Of a stretch of 31,274 nt of DNA, positions 1 through 5,927 are shown one piece after another. The DNA lies in the IMG/VR virus record IMGVR_UViG_3300017717_000037, positions 1 through 31,274 of that record. One strand, written 5' to 3'. The number at the start of each line of letters is the position of its first letter. Within the stretch, counting starts at the first letter, position 1. The position numbers were made by a program, and so were the translations under genes. The stretch comes from a virus. The notes below the pieces were generated by a model. The model was given only the letters and a program-made list of their open reading frames with translations. It was not told where the DNA came from and made no database searches.

Positions 1-1355
1 AATCCATTAATATCTTGGTTAGCTTGTGCTTGTGCTAGTGGAGAAGTAGACTGTATTTTTATTTCTCTACCATTTACTGTTGGTATATTTATTCTGCCTT
101 GTTTCTTTAAAATATGTATCACTCTTTGTAACACTGGAGTTACCATCTCTGCTTGCAGTCTACCAAATGATGAACCTATTTGTCTTGATAGATCAGCCAT
201 ACGTTCTGCTACTTCTGTAGCTGACATTGGTGTACGATTAGGGTCACCTAACATTTCATTATACAATGCTCGTTTAATATTCTGTCGCATATCTTTTAAT
301 ACAAGATCAGCTACATTAAAGTTACCAGCATTTTTAATTGGCTCTAATCCTCGAGAAGATGGAGAACGTGGAATGATAGTTCCTGGTAATAGTTGAATTG
401 TATCTACATTTATTATTCCATCATCTTCCATTTGATACATACCAGATATTGCCATCTGTGCATTTTCTAATATCATTTCTATTACAAGGTTACAGGTCTT
501 TATTGCTGGCATAGAATTTAAAAGTGGTCCACGACCATACACTTCACCAGCGGCTTTACTCCAACGAAAGACTACATATGGGTTTGATCCTTCACCTGTA
601 AATTGTTCTTGAACATATATATGTTGAGGGTTTGTACCAAATACTGTAAAGTCATTCATTTCTACATTTGGTTTACTATAGTTTCTTGATACACATTCTA
701 TTAATTGTACAAACATATCGTTACCATTTTGTAACTGTCTAGTTATTTCTGCTGGTACATTTGCTTGTGGATAAATTAATTGAATATTAGATGCTTTTAT
801 TTTTCTTGTTCTATAAACTGTGTCTATAATATCATTCGGTCCTGTATCTAATGTAAGTCTTGATAAAGGGACAGCAGTAAATTTTATAGGCTTTATTGCA
901 TCTCCTTCTTCTATTAACATTGCTCCTGTTCCTACAGCTAAATCTAAGAATGATTCATGTATTTCTTGTGCAAAGTTTGAGTTCTGTAATATTTCAAATA
1001 CATAATTTGTTACACCATCTAATGATTCATTTACTTCATTACGATCTTCTGATGGTATTTCACTACCAGCTATAAGTTCTGCCCATCTTGCATAGTTAGG
1101 AACAATACCAGCTTGTAATCGTGATGCAAATTCTTGTACACCAACCACAGCAGTTTCATCAAATATCTTATCAGTTTTAGTTTGCCCAGCAGATGTAGGA
1201 TAAAAACTTTCTCTTGCTGGCATACTGTATTCAAAACATTCTTCAAAGGTAGGTCGCCACAATTCTTTTATACTTTCTGCTCTTTTATATCTAGCTAACA
1301 TATTTTCTAAGCTAGACATTTCTTTCAGTATGGGTTGAGGAATTAATGCTACCAT
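1..1355 (-). CDS. Portal (head-to-tail connector) protein, T7-like, C-terminus cut by window edge
   Basis: The dodecameric portal sits at one capsid vertex, is the channel for DNA entry and exit and docks the terminase and tail. About 451 residues are readable from ATG at 1355, beginning MVALIPQPILKEM, and the frame stays open to base 1, so the last part of the protein is missing. The content fits the podoviral head-tail connector family: an N-terminal segment with RYKRAESIKELWRPTFEEC, the stretch GVQEFASRLQAGIVP typical of T7-type portals, then a region with RWSKAAGEVYGRGP (the usual YGRGP motif) and SATEVAERM near the visible end. The start overlaps the stop of the upstream small membrane protein (TAATG), indicating translational coupling. 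It follows the terminase and should be followed by scaffold and capsid beyond the window. Confidence 0.9.
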   Translation of the reverse strand, partial: MVALIPQPILKEMSSLENMLARYKRAESIKELWRPTFEECFEYSMPARESFYPTSAGQTKTDKIFDETAVVGVQEFASRLQAGIVPNYARWAELIAGSEIPSEDRNEVNESLDGVTNYVFEILQNSNFAQEIHESFLDLAVGTGAMLIEEGDAIKPIKFTAVPLSRLTLDTGPNDIIDTVYRTRKIKASNIQLIYPQANVPAEITRQLQNGNDMFVQLIECVSRNYSKPNVEMNDFTVFGTNPQHIYVQEQFTGEGSNPYVVFRWSKAAGEVYGRGPLLNSMPAIKTCNLVIEMILENAQMAISGMYQMEDDGIINVDTIQLLPGTIIPRSPSSRGLEPIKNAGNFNVADLVLKDMRQNIKRALYNEMLGDPNRTPMSATEVAERMADLSRQIGSSFGRLQAEMVTPVLQRVIHILKKQGRINIPTVNGREIKIQSTSPLAQAQANQDING

Positions 1356-1525
1356 TATATCTGTTTAATTATTATTGTTGCTAACATTACCATAATAACA
1401 CCACTAAAAGCAATAAAGATTGTTTCTAATCTTTTTACTCTACTTATAATCTCTAGCCATCTTTCTGTACATACAGCTTCATGTGTATCTAAATGTGCTT
1501 GTATCTTTTGTGCATCTGGTTTCAT
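1355..1525 (-). CDS. Small C-tail-anchored membrane protein, XhlA/holin-like candidate
   Basis: This is a 56-residue protein starting MKPDAQKIQAHLDTHEAV. The first ~36 residues are charged and could form an amphipathic or coiled-coil helix (ERWLEIISRVKRLE). Residues ~37-53 are a hydrophobic helix (IFIAFSGVIMVMLATIII), followed by a short KQI tail. This hydrophilic-N, membrane-C plan resembles XhlA-type hemolysin/holin accessory proteins and T7-like class II holins, but I see no diagnostic motif. It sits between a small virion-type gene and the portal, and its TAA overlaps the portal ATG. A lysis role is inferred from architecture only. A virion or membrane scaffold role is equally possible. 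A canonical 3TM holin lies elsewhere in the window, which weakens a holin call here. Confidence 0.7.
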   Translation of the reverse strand: MKPDAQKIQAHLDTHEAVCTERWLEIISRVKRLETIFIAFSGVIMVMLATIIIKQI

Positions 1526-1526
1526 A

Positions 1527-1763
1527 TTAACTTAAAGTTGTATTATTAGTAGTATTAGAAAGATATCCACCACCACTTGATGTTAGTAAACTTCTTCTTC
1601 CGAAGCCAGCTTGTATTTGTTTCTTTCTAGCTTTACTTGCTTCTGATTGATCGCTTAAATTTTGATCTCTTATTTCACCTTCTCTAATAGCTATAGATGG
1701 ATCAGGTTTAGATGGAGGTGGTAATACTACTCTTGGAGGTGATTTAAATAATCCTGAACACAT
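1527..1763 (-). CDS. Small proline/basic-rich phage protein of unknown function
   Basis: This 78-residue protein starts MCSGLFKSPPRVVLPPPSK. It has a Pro-rich N-terminus, a charged middle (KARKKQIQAGFGRRSLLTS) and a Gly/Ser/Thr/Asn-rich end. Small proteins of this plan (MC-G-x-K-x-P, then basic residues, then a Ser/Gly-rich tail) are common among podovirus structural genes, often near tail or head-completion genes, but the function is unknown to me. There is a fair ribosome binding site (AAAGGAA) before the ATG. It lies 12 bases downstream of the terminase large subunit and just before the small membrane protein, inside the same minus-strand unit. The early Cys is not in a convincing lipobox, so I do not call it a lipoprotein. 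Confidence 0.75.
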   Translation of the reverse strand: MCSGLFKSPPRVVLPPPSKPDPSIAIREGEIRDQNLSDQSEASKARKKQIQAGFGRRSLLTSSGGGYLSNTTNNTTLS

Positions 1764-1775
1764 AATAATTCCTTT

Positions 1776-3308
1776 CTATAATCTTGATCTAATATCGAAT
1801 ACGTTCCACTTCTTTCGTATACTCTTTTTTGGTGCTTTTGTAAAGACATCAAAATTAGTTTTTGCTTGTACTACTTTAGACTGTAATGAACTTTTAGTAA
1901 TTTGCCTACCTTCTCCAGCACCTAATAATAAATATTGTAGTGCATCATGTACGTGTGAGTAGTGATTCTTGTCTGGTTTTTCTGTGTATCGTTCACCAGA
2001 TACTTGCATACGTTTGTACTGATACCCACCTTCAAATCCTTTAATTAAATGTTTACAGCTTTTATCAATTAACAACCCTGACTTACCTTCTAACAATCGC
2101 ATCAATGGTGCAGTTACAGATTCTATTCTTAATGATACATCATTGGATGGTGCTGGAATGGCACGAATACCAGCACCACGTAGTATTTGGAATGGAGTAG
2201 ACTCATCAGTCTGTGCTCTATAATCTCCAGCTGGATCTCCAAATATTCGTGCTACTGGTATGTTGGGAAATTTACTTACCATTTCTTGTCTAAGTAGTTC
2301 CCCAAATCGCACCATACCCATATCTTGTGCTACGATCTCGTGTAGTATTAACCATCTCCCTCGGACTTGTTGTGCAAATACACAAGCTGGAGTTAAACCA
2401 AAGTCGATACCTATATAGTATGGAACTTCGGCTGGTATTATTGGTTGCTTGGCAACGTGTAAGTCTGAAGCAAATTGTTTGTATACAGGTTTACCGTCTT
2501 CGATTGAACCTAATCTATTCATTACATACACATCAATCCATGACTTTGTCTTTCCTCTAATAATAGAAGAATAGTAATCTCGCATTAGATTGTTTCTATT
2601 CTCTGCATCTGGATTATTTATATAGTTTTCTACTTCTTGATCTGAGTTTCTTTTTTCTAACATACCTGGTGGTTGTGTAAAAAATTTCCAGTTATCAGGT
2701 TTGACTAACATCATAACTTCTTCTCGTGATAGATGTTCTGGTGGTGGTGCATCTCCACTCATCACACTCCACCAATGATCTTCGTCTGGTGCGTTGGTAT
2801 CTGCTATCACACCATACCAAGTTGGTCCACCATCTTTCATAGAAGGGTATCTTCCTACACGCATAGTGCCAGCATCTATAATTGGCTTGGCTATTTCTCT
2901 GCTTTCATTAAAGAAAAGGAATGTTAATTCTAAAGATAATAACTTTTTAACATCTTCTGGTCTATCCAAAGCCAGAAAAATTACTTCTAAGTCTACATCA
3001 CCTACTTGTATTCTATGTGTATAGGGTGGTGACCAATTCATTTTACCAAACTCTTTTTCAGGAAACCAATCTAACCATGTCTTCATAGTCGTAGTCTTTA
3101 ACTGTGGGTTTGTATTTCTTATAATAGCTACACGAGATTTACGTATGCCATCTGGTGATGGTTTCTGTGCTAAGGCTCTACGGAATACTTCTATACAACA
3201 AGCAACAGATTTACCAGAGCCTACTGGTCCACGTAGTCCACGAAAGAAACTATTGTCTTTCATAAAACTTTTTACTACTGCACCATCAGGTTTGTAATTT
3301 AATTTCAT
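1776..3308 (-). CDS. terL: Terminase large subunit (ATPase-nuclease)
   Basis: This is the DNA packaging motor, which translocates DNA into the prohead through the portal and cuts the concatemer. It has 510 residues, normal for the family. The N-terminal ATPase carries Walker A GPVGSGKS at residues 27-34 and Walker B-type FLFFNE at 130-135, with the catalytic Glu last. The C-terminal RNase H-like nuclease shows the expected acidic residues in YIGIDFG (D302), ARIFGDPAGDY (D358) and HVHDALQYLL (Asp near 460). The start overlaps the stop of the upstream 62-residue gene (ATGA), so the two are probably coupled. Cleavage type (cos, pac or direct terminal repeats) cannot be read from the protein alone. 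Both the motor and nuclease sites look intact. Confidence 0.97.
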   Translation of the reverse strand: MKLNYKPDGAVVKSFMKDNSFFRGLRGPVGSGKSVACCIEVFRRALAQKPSPDGIRKSRVAIIRNTNPQLKTTTMKTWLDWFPEKEFGKMNWSPPYTHRIQVGDVDLEVIFLALDRPEDVKKLLSLELTFLFFNESREIAKPIIDAGTMRVGRYPSMKDGGPTWYGVIADTNAPDEDHWWSVMSGDAPPPEHLSREEVMMLVKPDNWKFFTQPPGMLEKRNSDQEVENYINNPDAENRNNLMRDYYSSIIRGKTKSWIDVYVMNRLGSIEDGKPVYKQFASDLHVAKQPIIPAEVPYYIGIDFGLTPACVFAQQVRGRWLILHEIVAQDMGMVRFGELLRQEMVSKFPNIPVARIFGDPAGDYRAQTDESTPFQILRGAGIRAIPAPSNDVSLRIESVTAPLMRLLEGKSGLLIDKSCKHLIKGFEGGYQYKRMQVSGERYTEKPDKNHYSHVHDALQYLLLGAGEGRQITKSSLQSKVVQAKTNFDVFTKAPKKSIRKKWNVFDIRSRL

Positions 3309-3493
3309 TCGACTTGTTTGTTGTCTACTGCGTATCGGATCATCTTACCAGCTAGTTCTGGACCGACTGCATTTATAAATTTATCGACTTCTACGTTTGT
3401 CATAAACTCATTAGGGTAAAATTTTAAATGGGTATTACGTACAATAGAACGTAGTCTATTTAAATCTTTTAAAGATAGTTCACGTATAAACAT
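3305..3493 (-). CDS. Small protein of unknown function upstream of terL
   Basis: This 62-residue protein, MFIRELSLKDLNRLRS at the start, is mostly helical in appearance (SLKDLNRLRSIVRNTHLKF, then VEVDKFINAVGPELAGKMIRYAVD). There is no membrane segment, cysteine pair or recognisable motif. A ribosome binding site AAAGGA precedes the ATG. Its stop overlaps the terL ATG by four bases and its own start overlaps the end of the 46-residue gene before it. The tight coupling to terL suggests a packaging-associated role, for example an adaptor, but that is only context. Codon use and the RBS make me confident it is translated. Confidence 0.8.
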   Translation of the reverse strand: MFIRELSLKDLNRLRSIVRNTHLKFYPNEFMTNVEVDKFINAVGPELAGKMIRYAVDNKQVE

Positions 3494-3620
3494 TTTTTTC
3501 CTTTATAAATTTTTTATACTCTGCATCTTCTTCTGGTGTGCGTAGAGTAAAACCTTTAGCTAATAGATCCCATAATCTACATTGCACTTCGTACTTAGTT
3601 GGTTTGCGATTAAACTCCAT
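3480..3620 (-). CDS. 46-residue protein of unknown function
   Basis: The reading frame begins MEFNRKPTKYEVQCRLWDLL and ends KEKNVYT, overlapping the next gene by 14 bases. It is short and charged with no membrane segment or cysteine motif (one Cys). The repeated acidic/basic alternation in the second half (TPEEDAEYKKFIKEK) looks like a genuine helix rather than chance translation, and it fills exactly the gap between two clear genes on the same strand. The ribosome binding site is weak (TATAAG before the ATG), which lowers confidence. Function is unknown. Its position suggests co-expression with the packaging genes. Confidence 0.6.
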   Translation of the reverse strand: MEFNRKPTKYEVQCRLWDLLAKGFTLRTPEEDAEYKKFIKEKNVYT

Positions 3621-3640
3621 CTTATAATTAATGGTATACA

Positions 3641-3907
3641 CTAACAGTTCCAAGCACGTAAAGATTTATTTATTCTTGAATTAGGATCACGAGCTGTCTT
3701 CTTACTCGTTAGCTTTTTCTTCATACCTTTCATCCTTGCACAAAACGAAGCACGTCTTTTATTGCCTACTACTTTGCTCGGTGCTTTTAGATTTCTTTTC
3801 TTACCAGTCTTAGTACGACCTTTATTATAACTGGCACGACCTTTAGCATTTAATCCTCCTTTAGGATTCTTGCCTTCTTTTCTTGTCCATGCTGGTGATT
3901 TAGCCAT
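3641..3907 (-). CDS. Lysine/arginine-rich small protein (DUF6321-like), cassette member
   Basis: This is an 88-residue, strongly basic protein. It contains SPAWTRKEGKNPKGGLNAKG, a KGRTKTGKKRNLKAPSK stretch, then ASFCARMKGMKKKLTSKKT and RDPNSRINKSLRAWNC. I recognise this arrangement from small basic proteins found in many marine phages and large viruses (Pfam DUF6321 from memory, unverified). The function is not established to my knowledge. The charge suggests nucleic-acid binding, perhaps with packaged DNA. Its ATG overlaps the stop of the preceding basic protein (TAATGG). It belongs to a run of six tiny overlapping genes between terS and terL. Whether it enters the virion is unknown. Confidence 0.85.
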   Translation of the reverse strand: MAKSPAWTRKEGKNPKGGLNAKGRASYNKGRTKTGKKRNLKAPSKVVGNKRRASFCARMKGMKKKLTSKKTARDPNSRINKSLRAWNC

Positions 3908-4158
3908 TACTTCTTTTTCTTTCTTTTAAAGGTTGCTACATTAGTAGGCTTACCACCCACTCCTTGTTTAACACTACGTTTTCTTTTTACTGCTGATGTC
4001 TTCTGTGCTGATGTCATTCGCTTTGCTTTAGCTAGTGGTACACATTTAGGATACTTACGTTTAGATCCCTTGCTTCTACCACATGGTTGATACTTACCAT
4101 TCTTCTTTGGTGCTCCAATATCAACCCACTTCTCACCAACCCATTTACGTAAACTCAT
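3907..4158 (-). CDS. Lysine-rich small protein (DUF5872-like), cassette member
   Basis: This 83-residue protein starts MSLRKWVGEKWVDIGAPKKN and continues with YQPCGRSKGSKRKYPKCVPL, AKRMTSAQKTSAVKRKRSV and a terminal KRKKKK. The Cys residues in CGRSKGSKRKYPKC and the basic tail fit a family I know from marine viruses (DUF5872-like from memory), of unproven function. The high positive charge suggests DNA or RNA binding. Its ATG overlaps the stop of the 39-residue membrane protein (ATGA), and its own stop overlaps the next ATG, so ribosomes probably pass directly between these genes. Confidence 0.85.
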   Translation of the reverse strand: MSLRKWVGEKWVDIGAPKKNGKYQPCGRSKGSKRKYPKCVPLAKAKRMTSAQKTSAVKRKRSVKQGVGGKPTNVATFKRKKKK

Positions 4159-4274
4159 ATCCTACGTATCCATCTATATAAAGCATATACCCCCAGACCT
4201 AAAAAAATATAACAGATACCATCAAACCAAGATATGTTGTGTATTGTTTCTATTAGTTCAGGAGTTATGGTCAT
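4155..4274 (-). CDS. 39-residue single-pass membrane peptide
   Basis: This is a very short gene that also fills the gap between two basic proteins. The peptide starts MTITPELIETIHNISWF and has one hydrophobic helix around residues 17-33 (DGICYIFLGLGVYALYR), followed by a positive WIRRI end, which by the positive-inside rule would put the C-terminus in the cytoplasm. A ribosome binding site (AAAAGGAAA) lies about seven bases before the ATG. Both ends overlap neighbours by four bases (ATGA). A membrane peptide in the middle of a basic-protein cassette is unusual. The function is unknown; a lysis or ejection accessory is possible. Confidence 0.7.
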   Translation of the reverse strand: MTITPELIETIHNISWFDGICYIFLGLGVYALYRWIRRI

Positions 4275-4429
4275 GCACGTTTCCTTTTCTTAGATGTTTT
4301 TTTCTTGGCAGACTTTGGCTTGATCCTACCAGAGCAAACACCAGAAGCATACATATTAGCATAAGCACTTGGATATACTTTAAATTTTCTTTTAGCGGCA
4401 GACTTACCCTTTGCACATAGTTTAGCCAT
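4271..4429 (-). CDS. 52-residue basic protein of the KFKVYPSAYAN type, cassette member
   Basis: The protein starts MAKLCAKGKSAAKRKFKVYP and continues SAYANMYASGVCSGRIKPKS, then an almost purely Lys/Arg tail ending KKKTSKKRKRA. The KFKVYPSAYAN-YAS-VC-G-I pattern is one I know from many cyanophage and pelagiphage small proteins, with no established function. The two Cys residues (C5 and C32) are far apart and could bind metal only with partners. The stop overlaps the ATG of the membrane peptide downstream (ATGA) and the start overlaps the end of the upstream gene. It is too short for most gene callers. The conserved core makes it convincing. Confidence 0.8.
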   Translation of the reverse strand: MAKLCAKGKSAAKRKFKVYPSAYANMYASGVCSGRIKPKSAKKKTSKKRKRA

Positions 4430-4553
4430 ACGTTCTTTTAGCCTTCTTATTTTTCTGTGCTTTGTTGTTGAAAGAATTTAGTGAGAGTTTTACTGGTTTC
4501 TTTTTAGGTTTCTTCTTTCCTACAGTTCCGTATGATTTCATAGTTCCTGGCAT
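4422..4553 (-). CDS. 43-residue lysine-rich peptide, cassette member
   Basis: The peptide starts MPGTMKSYGTVGKKKPKKKP and ends NKKAKRTYG, with about a third of residues lysine or arginine. It has a strong ribosome binding site (AAAGGAG, directly before TAATG), and its ATG overlaps the stop of the preceding gene, so translation looks likely. There is no recognisable domain. As with its neighbours, charge suggests binding to nucleic acid or a polyanionic partner. It could be a minor virion component packaged with DNA, but this is inference from composition and position only. Confidence 0.75.
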   Translation of the reverse strand: MPGTMKSYGTVGKKKPKKKPVKLSLNSFNNKAQKNKKAKRTYG

Positions 4554-4807
4554 TACTTTACTCCTTTATTTATTATTTTGTTAGTTTCTTTTTCTCTTTT
4601 CTCTCTTAATCGTTTAGCATCTTGTAGTTGATTTCTTACTGCATCTATACCTTCTTTAATATAAGCACCAACACCTACAGCACCTACTACACCAGCTGGT
4701 TTAGATAGGTTAATTTTTTTTAACCTACGTTCTATATCATGATGAGATTTATAACCTAACTGACCAAAGGATGTTTGTGCCTTCTTCATATCTTTCTTTA
4801 TTGTCAT
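4553..4807 (-). CDS. 84-residue basic helical protein, first gene of the small-protein cassette
   Basis: It starts MTIKKDMKKAQTSFGQLGYK, has a small Gly/Ala/Val segment (VVGAVGVGAYIKEG) near residues 39-53, then a charged helix (DAVRNQLQDAKRLREKREKE). The Gly/Ala stretch is too short and mixed for a confident membrane helix. A ribosome binding site AAGGAAAGGAT lies before the ATG. It opens the chain of overlapping small genes, about 150 bases downstream of terS. Function is unknown. The mix of a weakly hydrophobic patch and a basic helix resembles small head or ejection proteins, but nothing specific supports that. Confidence 0.8.
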   Translation of the reverse strand: MTIKKDMKKAQTSFGQLGYKSHHDIERRLKKINLSKPAGVVGAVGVGAYIKEGIDAVRNQLQDAKRLREKREKETNKIINKGVK

Positions 4808-4846
4808 AGCTTATCCTTTCCTTACAGGTAGGTATAAAATATGTTG

Positions 4847-4881
4847 GGACTTTTGTAAAGCTATTTTACGTGAGGTAGTCC
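4847..4881. other. Stem-loop in the terS-cassette intergenic gap
   Basis: The 154-base gap between terS and the small-protein cassette holds no credible gene. Within it GGACT at 4847-4851 can pair with AGTCC at 4877-4881, with an inner GTAAA/TTTAC stem at 4855-4859 and 4865-4869. There is no U-tract on either strand, so it is not a standard terminator. It may be an RNA processing or attenuation structure in the late transcript. The short, AT-rich stems make this weak evidence. Confidence 0.35.
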
Positions 4882-4961
4882 TGTTGCTCCATATAAGTAC
4901 CAGTTTTTTGAATAGGGGGTATAATTTTATGCCCAGTACGTACAAGACATATGCAGTGCAT

Positions 4962-5333
4962 TTAGCCTAGATCTATGTTTACTTGTATAGCATTGCCAAG
5001 GTTAGTTCTGTTACCTTCGTCTGTCTTTATTCCAGCTCGATCAAGTATATCCTTACTTGCTTCCAATCTCACGTACTCCGAGTTAGCAGACGCAGATAAG
5101 TTAGACACAGTATCCAATGCTTGTATTGTTCTGTATCCTAATGTCTTGATTGCTTGTGCTTGTAACTGCTTCAACACCTTGTCATGCTTGAGTAAGCGAC
5201 TTGCTTCGACCTTGGCTGATTTGGGACTGTATCCAGCTTTAATAGCACATTGTGTTGCATTACCACCATTTGTTAATAGGTTATCAATAAATGCCTGTTG
5301 TCGTGTAGTCAGTTCTTTGGTTTTGCTGTCCAT
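4962..5333 (-). CDS. terS: Terminase small subunit
   Basis: This is the DNA-recognition subunit of the packaging terminase. It has 123 residues. The N-terminal part reads LTTRQQAFIDNLLTNGGNAT followed by QCAIKAGYSPKSAKVEASRL, the typical helix-turn-helix of the Terminase_2 family. The middle (KTLGYRTIQALDTVSNLS, YVRLEASKDILDRAG) is the usual oligomerisation region ending with the K-x-I-LDRAG motif. It is the first gene of the late minus-strand unit. No Shine-Dalgarno is visible before the ATG, and the only good promoter ends a few bases upstream, so the mRNA may start almost at the start codon. No alternative in-frame start exists upstream before a stop. Confidence 0.95.
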   Translation of the reverse strand: MDSKTKELTTRQQAFIDNLLTNGGNATQCAIKAGYSPKSAKVEASRLLKHDKVLKQLQAQAIKTLGYRTIQALDTVSNLSASANSEYVRLEASKDILDRAGIKTDEGNRTNLGNAIQVNIDLG

Positions 5334-5344
5334 GATCTTGTTCT

Positions 5345-5372
5345 ATAGTAAGGGGTCTAAAAAGCTTGTCAA
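5345..5372 (-). promoter_or_regulatory. Sigma70-like promoter of the late (terS) operon
   Basis: Reading the minus strand, TTGACA (5372-5367, perfect consensus) is followed after 16 bases by TACTAT (5350-5345, four of six bases). The predicted start, seven bases past the -10 box, is near 5338, only about five bases before the terS ATG. It is the only perfect -35 I found associated with the minus-strand genes, and it stands at the head of the whole late unit. No phage RNA polymerase is visible in the window, so use of host RNA polymerase is expected. Confidence 0.6.
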
Positions 5373-5387
5373 GTAAATAATTTGACA
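5367..5387. promoter_or_regulatory. Inverted repeat over the late -35 box, possible operator
   Basis: TGTCAA (5367-5372) and TTGACA (5382-5387) form a perfect 6-base inverted repeat separated by nine AT-rich bases. The left arm is the -35 box of the minus-strand promoter. A dimeric repressor or activator bound here would control late transcription. The right arm also looks like a plus-strand -35 box, but I see only a poor -10 (TACGAG) after it. Confidence 0.4.
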
Positions 5388-5428
5388 CCTATGTTTTGCT
5401 GGGTTACGAGGGGGCTTTCGTACAAGTA

Positions 5429-5445
5429 TCGAGACGTTGTCTCGA
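5429..5445. other. Perfect 7-bp stem-loop
   Basis: TCGAGAC (5429-5435) pairs with GTCTCGA (5439-5445) around a three-base loop. No U-tract follows on either strand, so it is not an intrinsic terminator. It is one of a series of hairpins in the divergent control region. Confidence 0.6.
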
Positions 5446-5514
5446 CCAAAAGGCTTCAATCCGTCCTCGTGCGTTCACATTTATTATACATAATTCTATC
5501 CTCATCTTATCGGA

Positions 5515-5534
5515 CAGGATCGAAGACGATCCTG
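5515..5534. other. Perfect 8-bp stem-loop
   Basis: CAGGATCG (5515-5522) pairs with CGATCCTG (5527-5534) around the loop AAGA. It is GC-rich for this genome, with no adjacent U-run. Together with the next nested hairpin it forms the most structured part of the control region. Confidence 0.65.
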
Positions 5535-5539
5535 ACTTC

Positions 5540-5573
5540 GCATAGCTCTATTCCGATTCAATCGGTGCTATGC
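5540..5573. other. Nested stem-loop
   Basis: The outer stem is GCATAGC (5540-5546) with GCTATGC (5567-5573). The inner stem is CCGAT (5553-5557) with ATCGG (5561-5565) around a TCA loop, with an asymmetric internal bulge (six bases on one side, one on the other). Two stacked stems of this length in an AT-rich genome suggest a selected RNA or DNA structure. Confidence 0.6.
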
Positions 5574-5684
5574 TCTCTCCTGTTCCCCCTCCTAATGGGC
5601 AGAAGAAAGTTTAAGGAATAGACATAGATGTAGTATATGACATAAACAAAGCATACAGACGTGGGGGAGGTACAACAACAAAAT

Positions 5685-5797
5685 TTTAATTCAAGAACAA
5701 TCCCCACCATCCCCATACGTGGCTCTACCCCCAATCGTGAACTGATAGACGTTCTCTCTTGGACTCGCCATCGTTGCCATATTCTTCTTGAATTAAA
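5685..5797. repeat. Long-range 13-bp inverted repeat
   Basis: TTTAATTCAAGAA (5685-5697) is the exact reverse complement of TTCTTGAATTAAA (5785-5797), with 87 bases between. The enclosed segment is C-rich at its left end (CCCCACCATCCCC) and contains no gene. The arms would close a ~113-base RNA or cruciform domain. It may also be a pair of binding sites. A second 13-bp inverted repeat of similar span lies at the other operon boundary near 13.7 kb. Confidence 0.6.
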
Positions 5798-5811
5798 CCT
5801 TCTATTTTAAT

Positions 5812-5825
5812 GGGCTTACCAGCCC
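5812..5825. other. Short GC stem-loop before the first early gene
   Basis: GGGCT (5812-5816) pairs with AGCCC (5821-5825) around TACC. On the minus strand the bases after the stem are ATTAAAATAG, too weak for a terminator. It could insulate the early promoter region from the structured segment to its left. Confidence 0.4.
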
Positions 5826-5927
5826 TGATTATACGGATTTATTTCTTATGTTGTACCTTTGTGTTGTTCTTCAGCCCATGCGGAGGGGGAACGAAATTTT
5901 ATAAACCATATCTTGAAAGGATATACA

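Larger units (their letters stand above)
5334..5927. other. Divergent control region, 594 bases without a gene
   Basis: This stretch separates the minus-strand late genes from the plus-strand early genes. It is visibly richer in G and C than its neighbours and holds five or more perfect stem-loops (listed separately), G-runs and C-runs (GTGGGGGAGG at 5661-5670; CCCCAC at 5702-5707) and no open frame that looks protein-like. A possible -10 (TATAAA, 5900-5905) precedes the first early gene, without a clear -35. A perfect TATAAT lies on the minus strand at 5488-5483, also without a matching -35. Candidate roles are divergent promoters, replication origin, packaging site or a structured RNA. The sequence alone does not choose. 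Confidence 0.6.

Noticed and set aside
4915-4961. Promoter for the small-protein cassette on the minus strand (TTGTAC...TTATAC)
   Set aside because: Only three of six -35 bases match and the palindrome ATGCAGTGCAT nearby has a different spacing from the early dyads; too weak to list.
4975-5376. Plus-strand 133-residue open frame
   Set aside because: It lies antisense to the clear terminase small subunit and starts without a ribosome binding site.
5382-5621. 79-codon plus-strand open frame in the divergent region
   Set aside because: It starts with TTG, has no ribosome binding site and its frame reads straight through several perfect stem-loops; the translation has no protein-like pattern.
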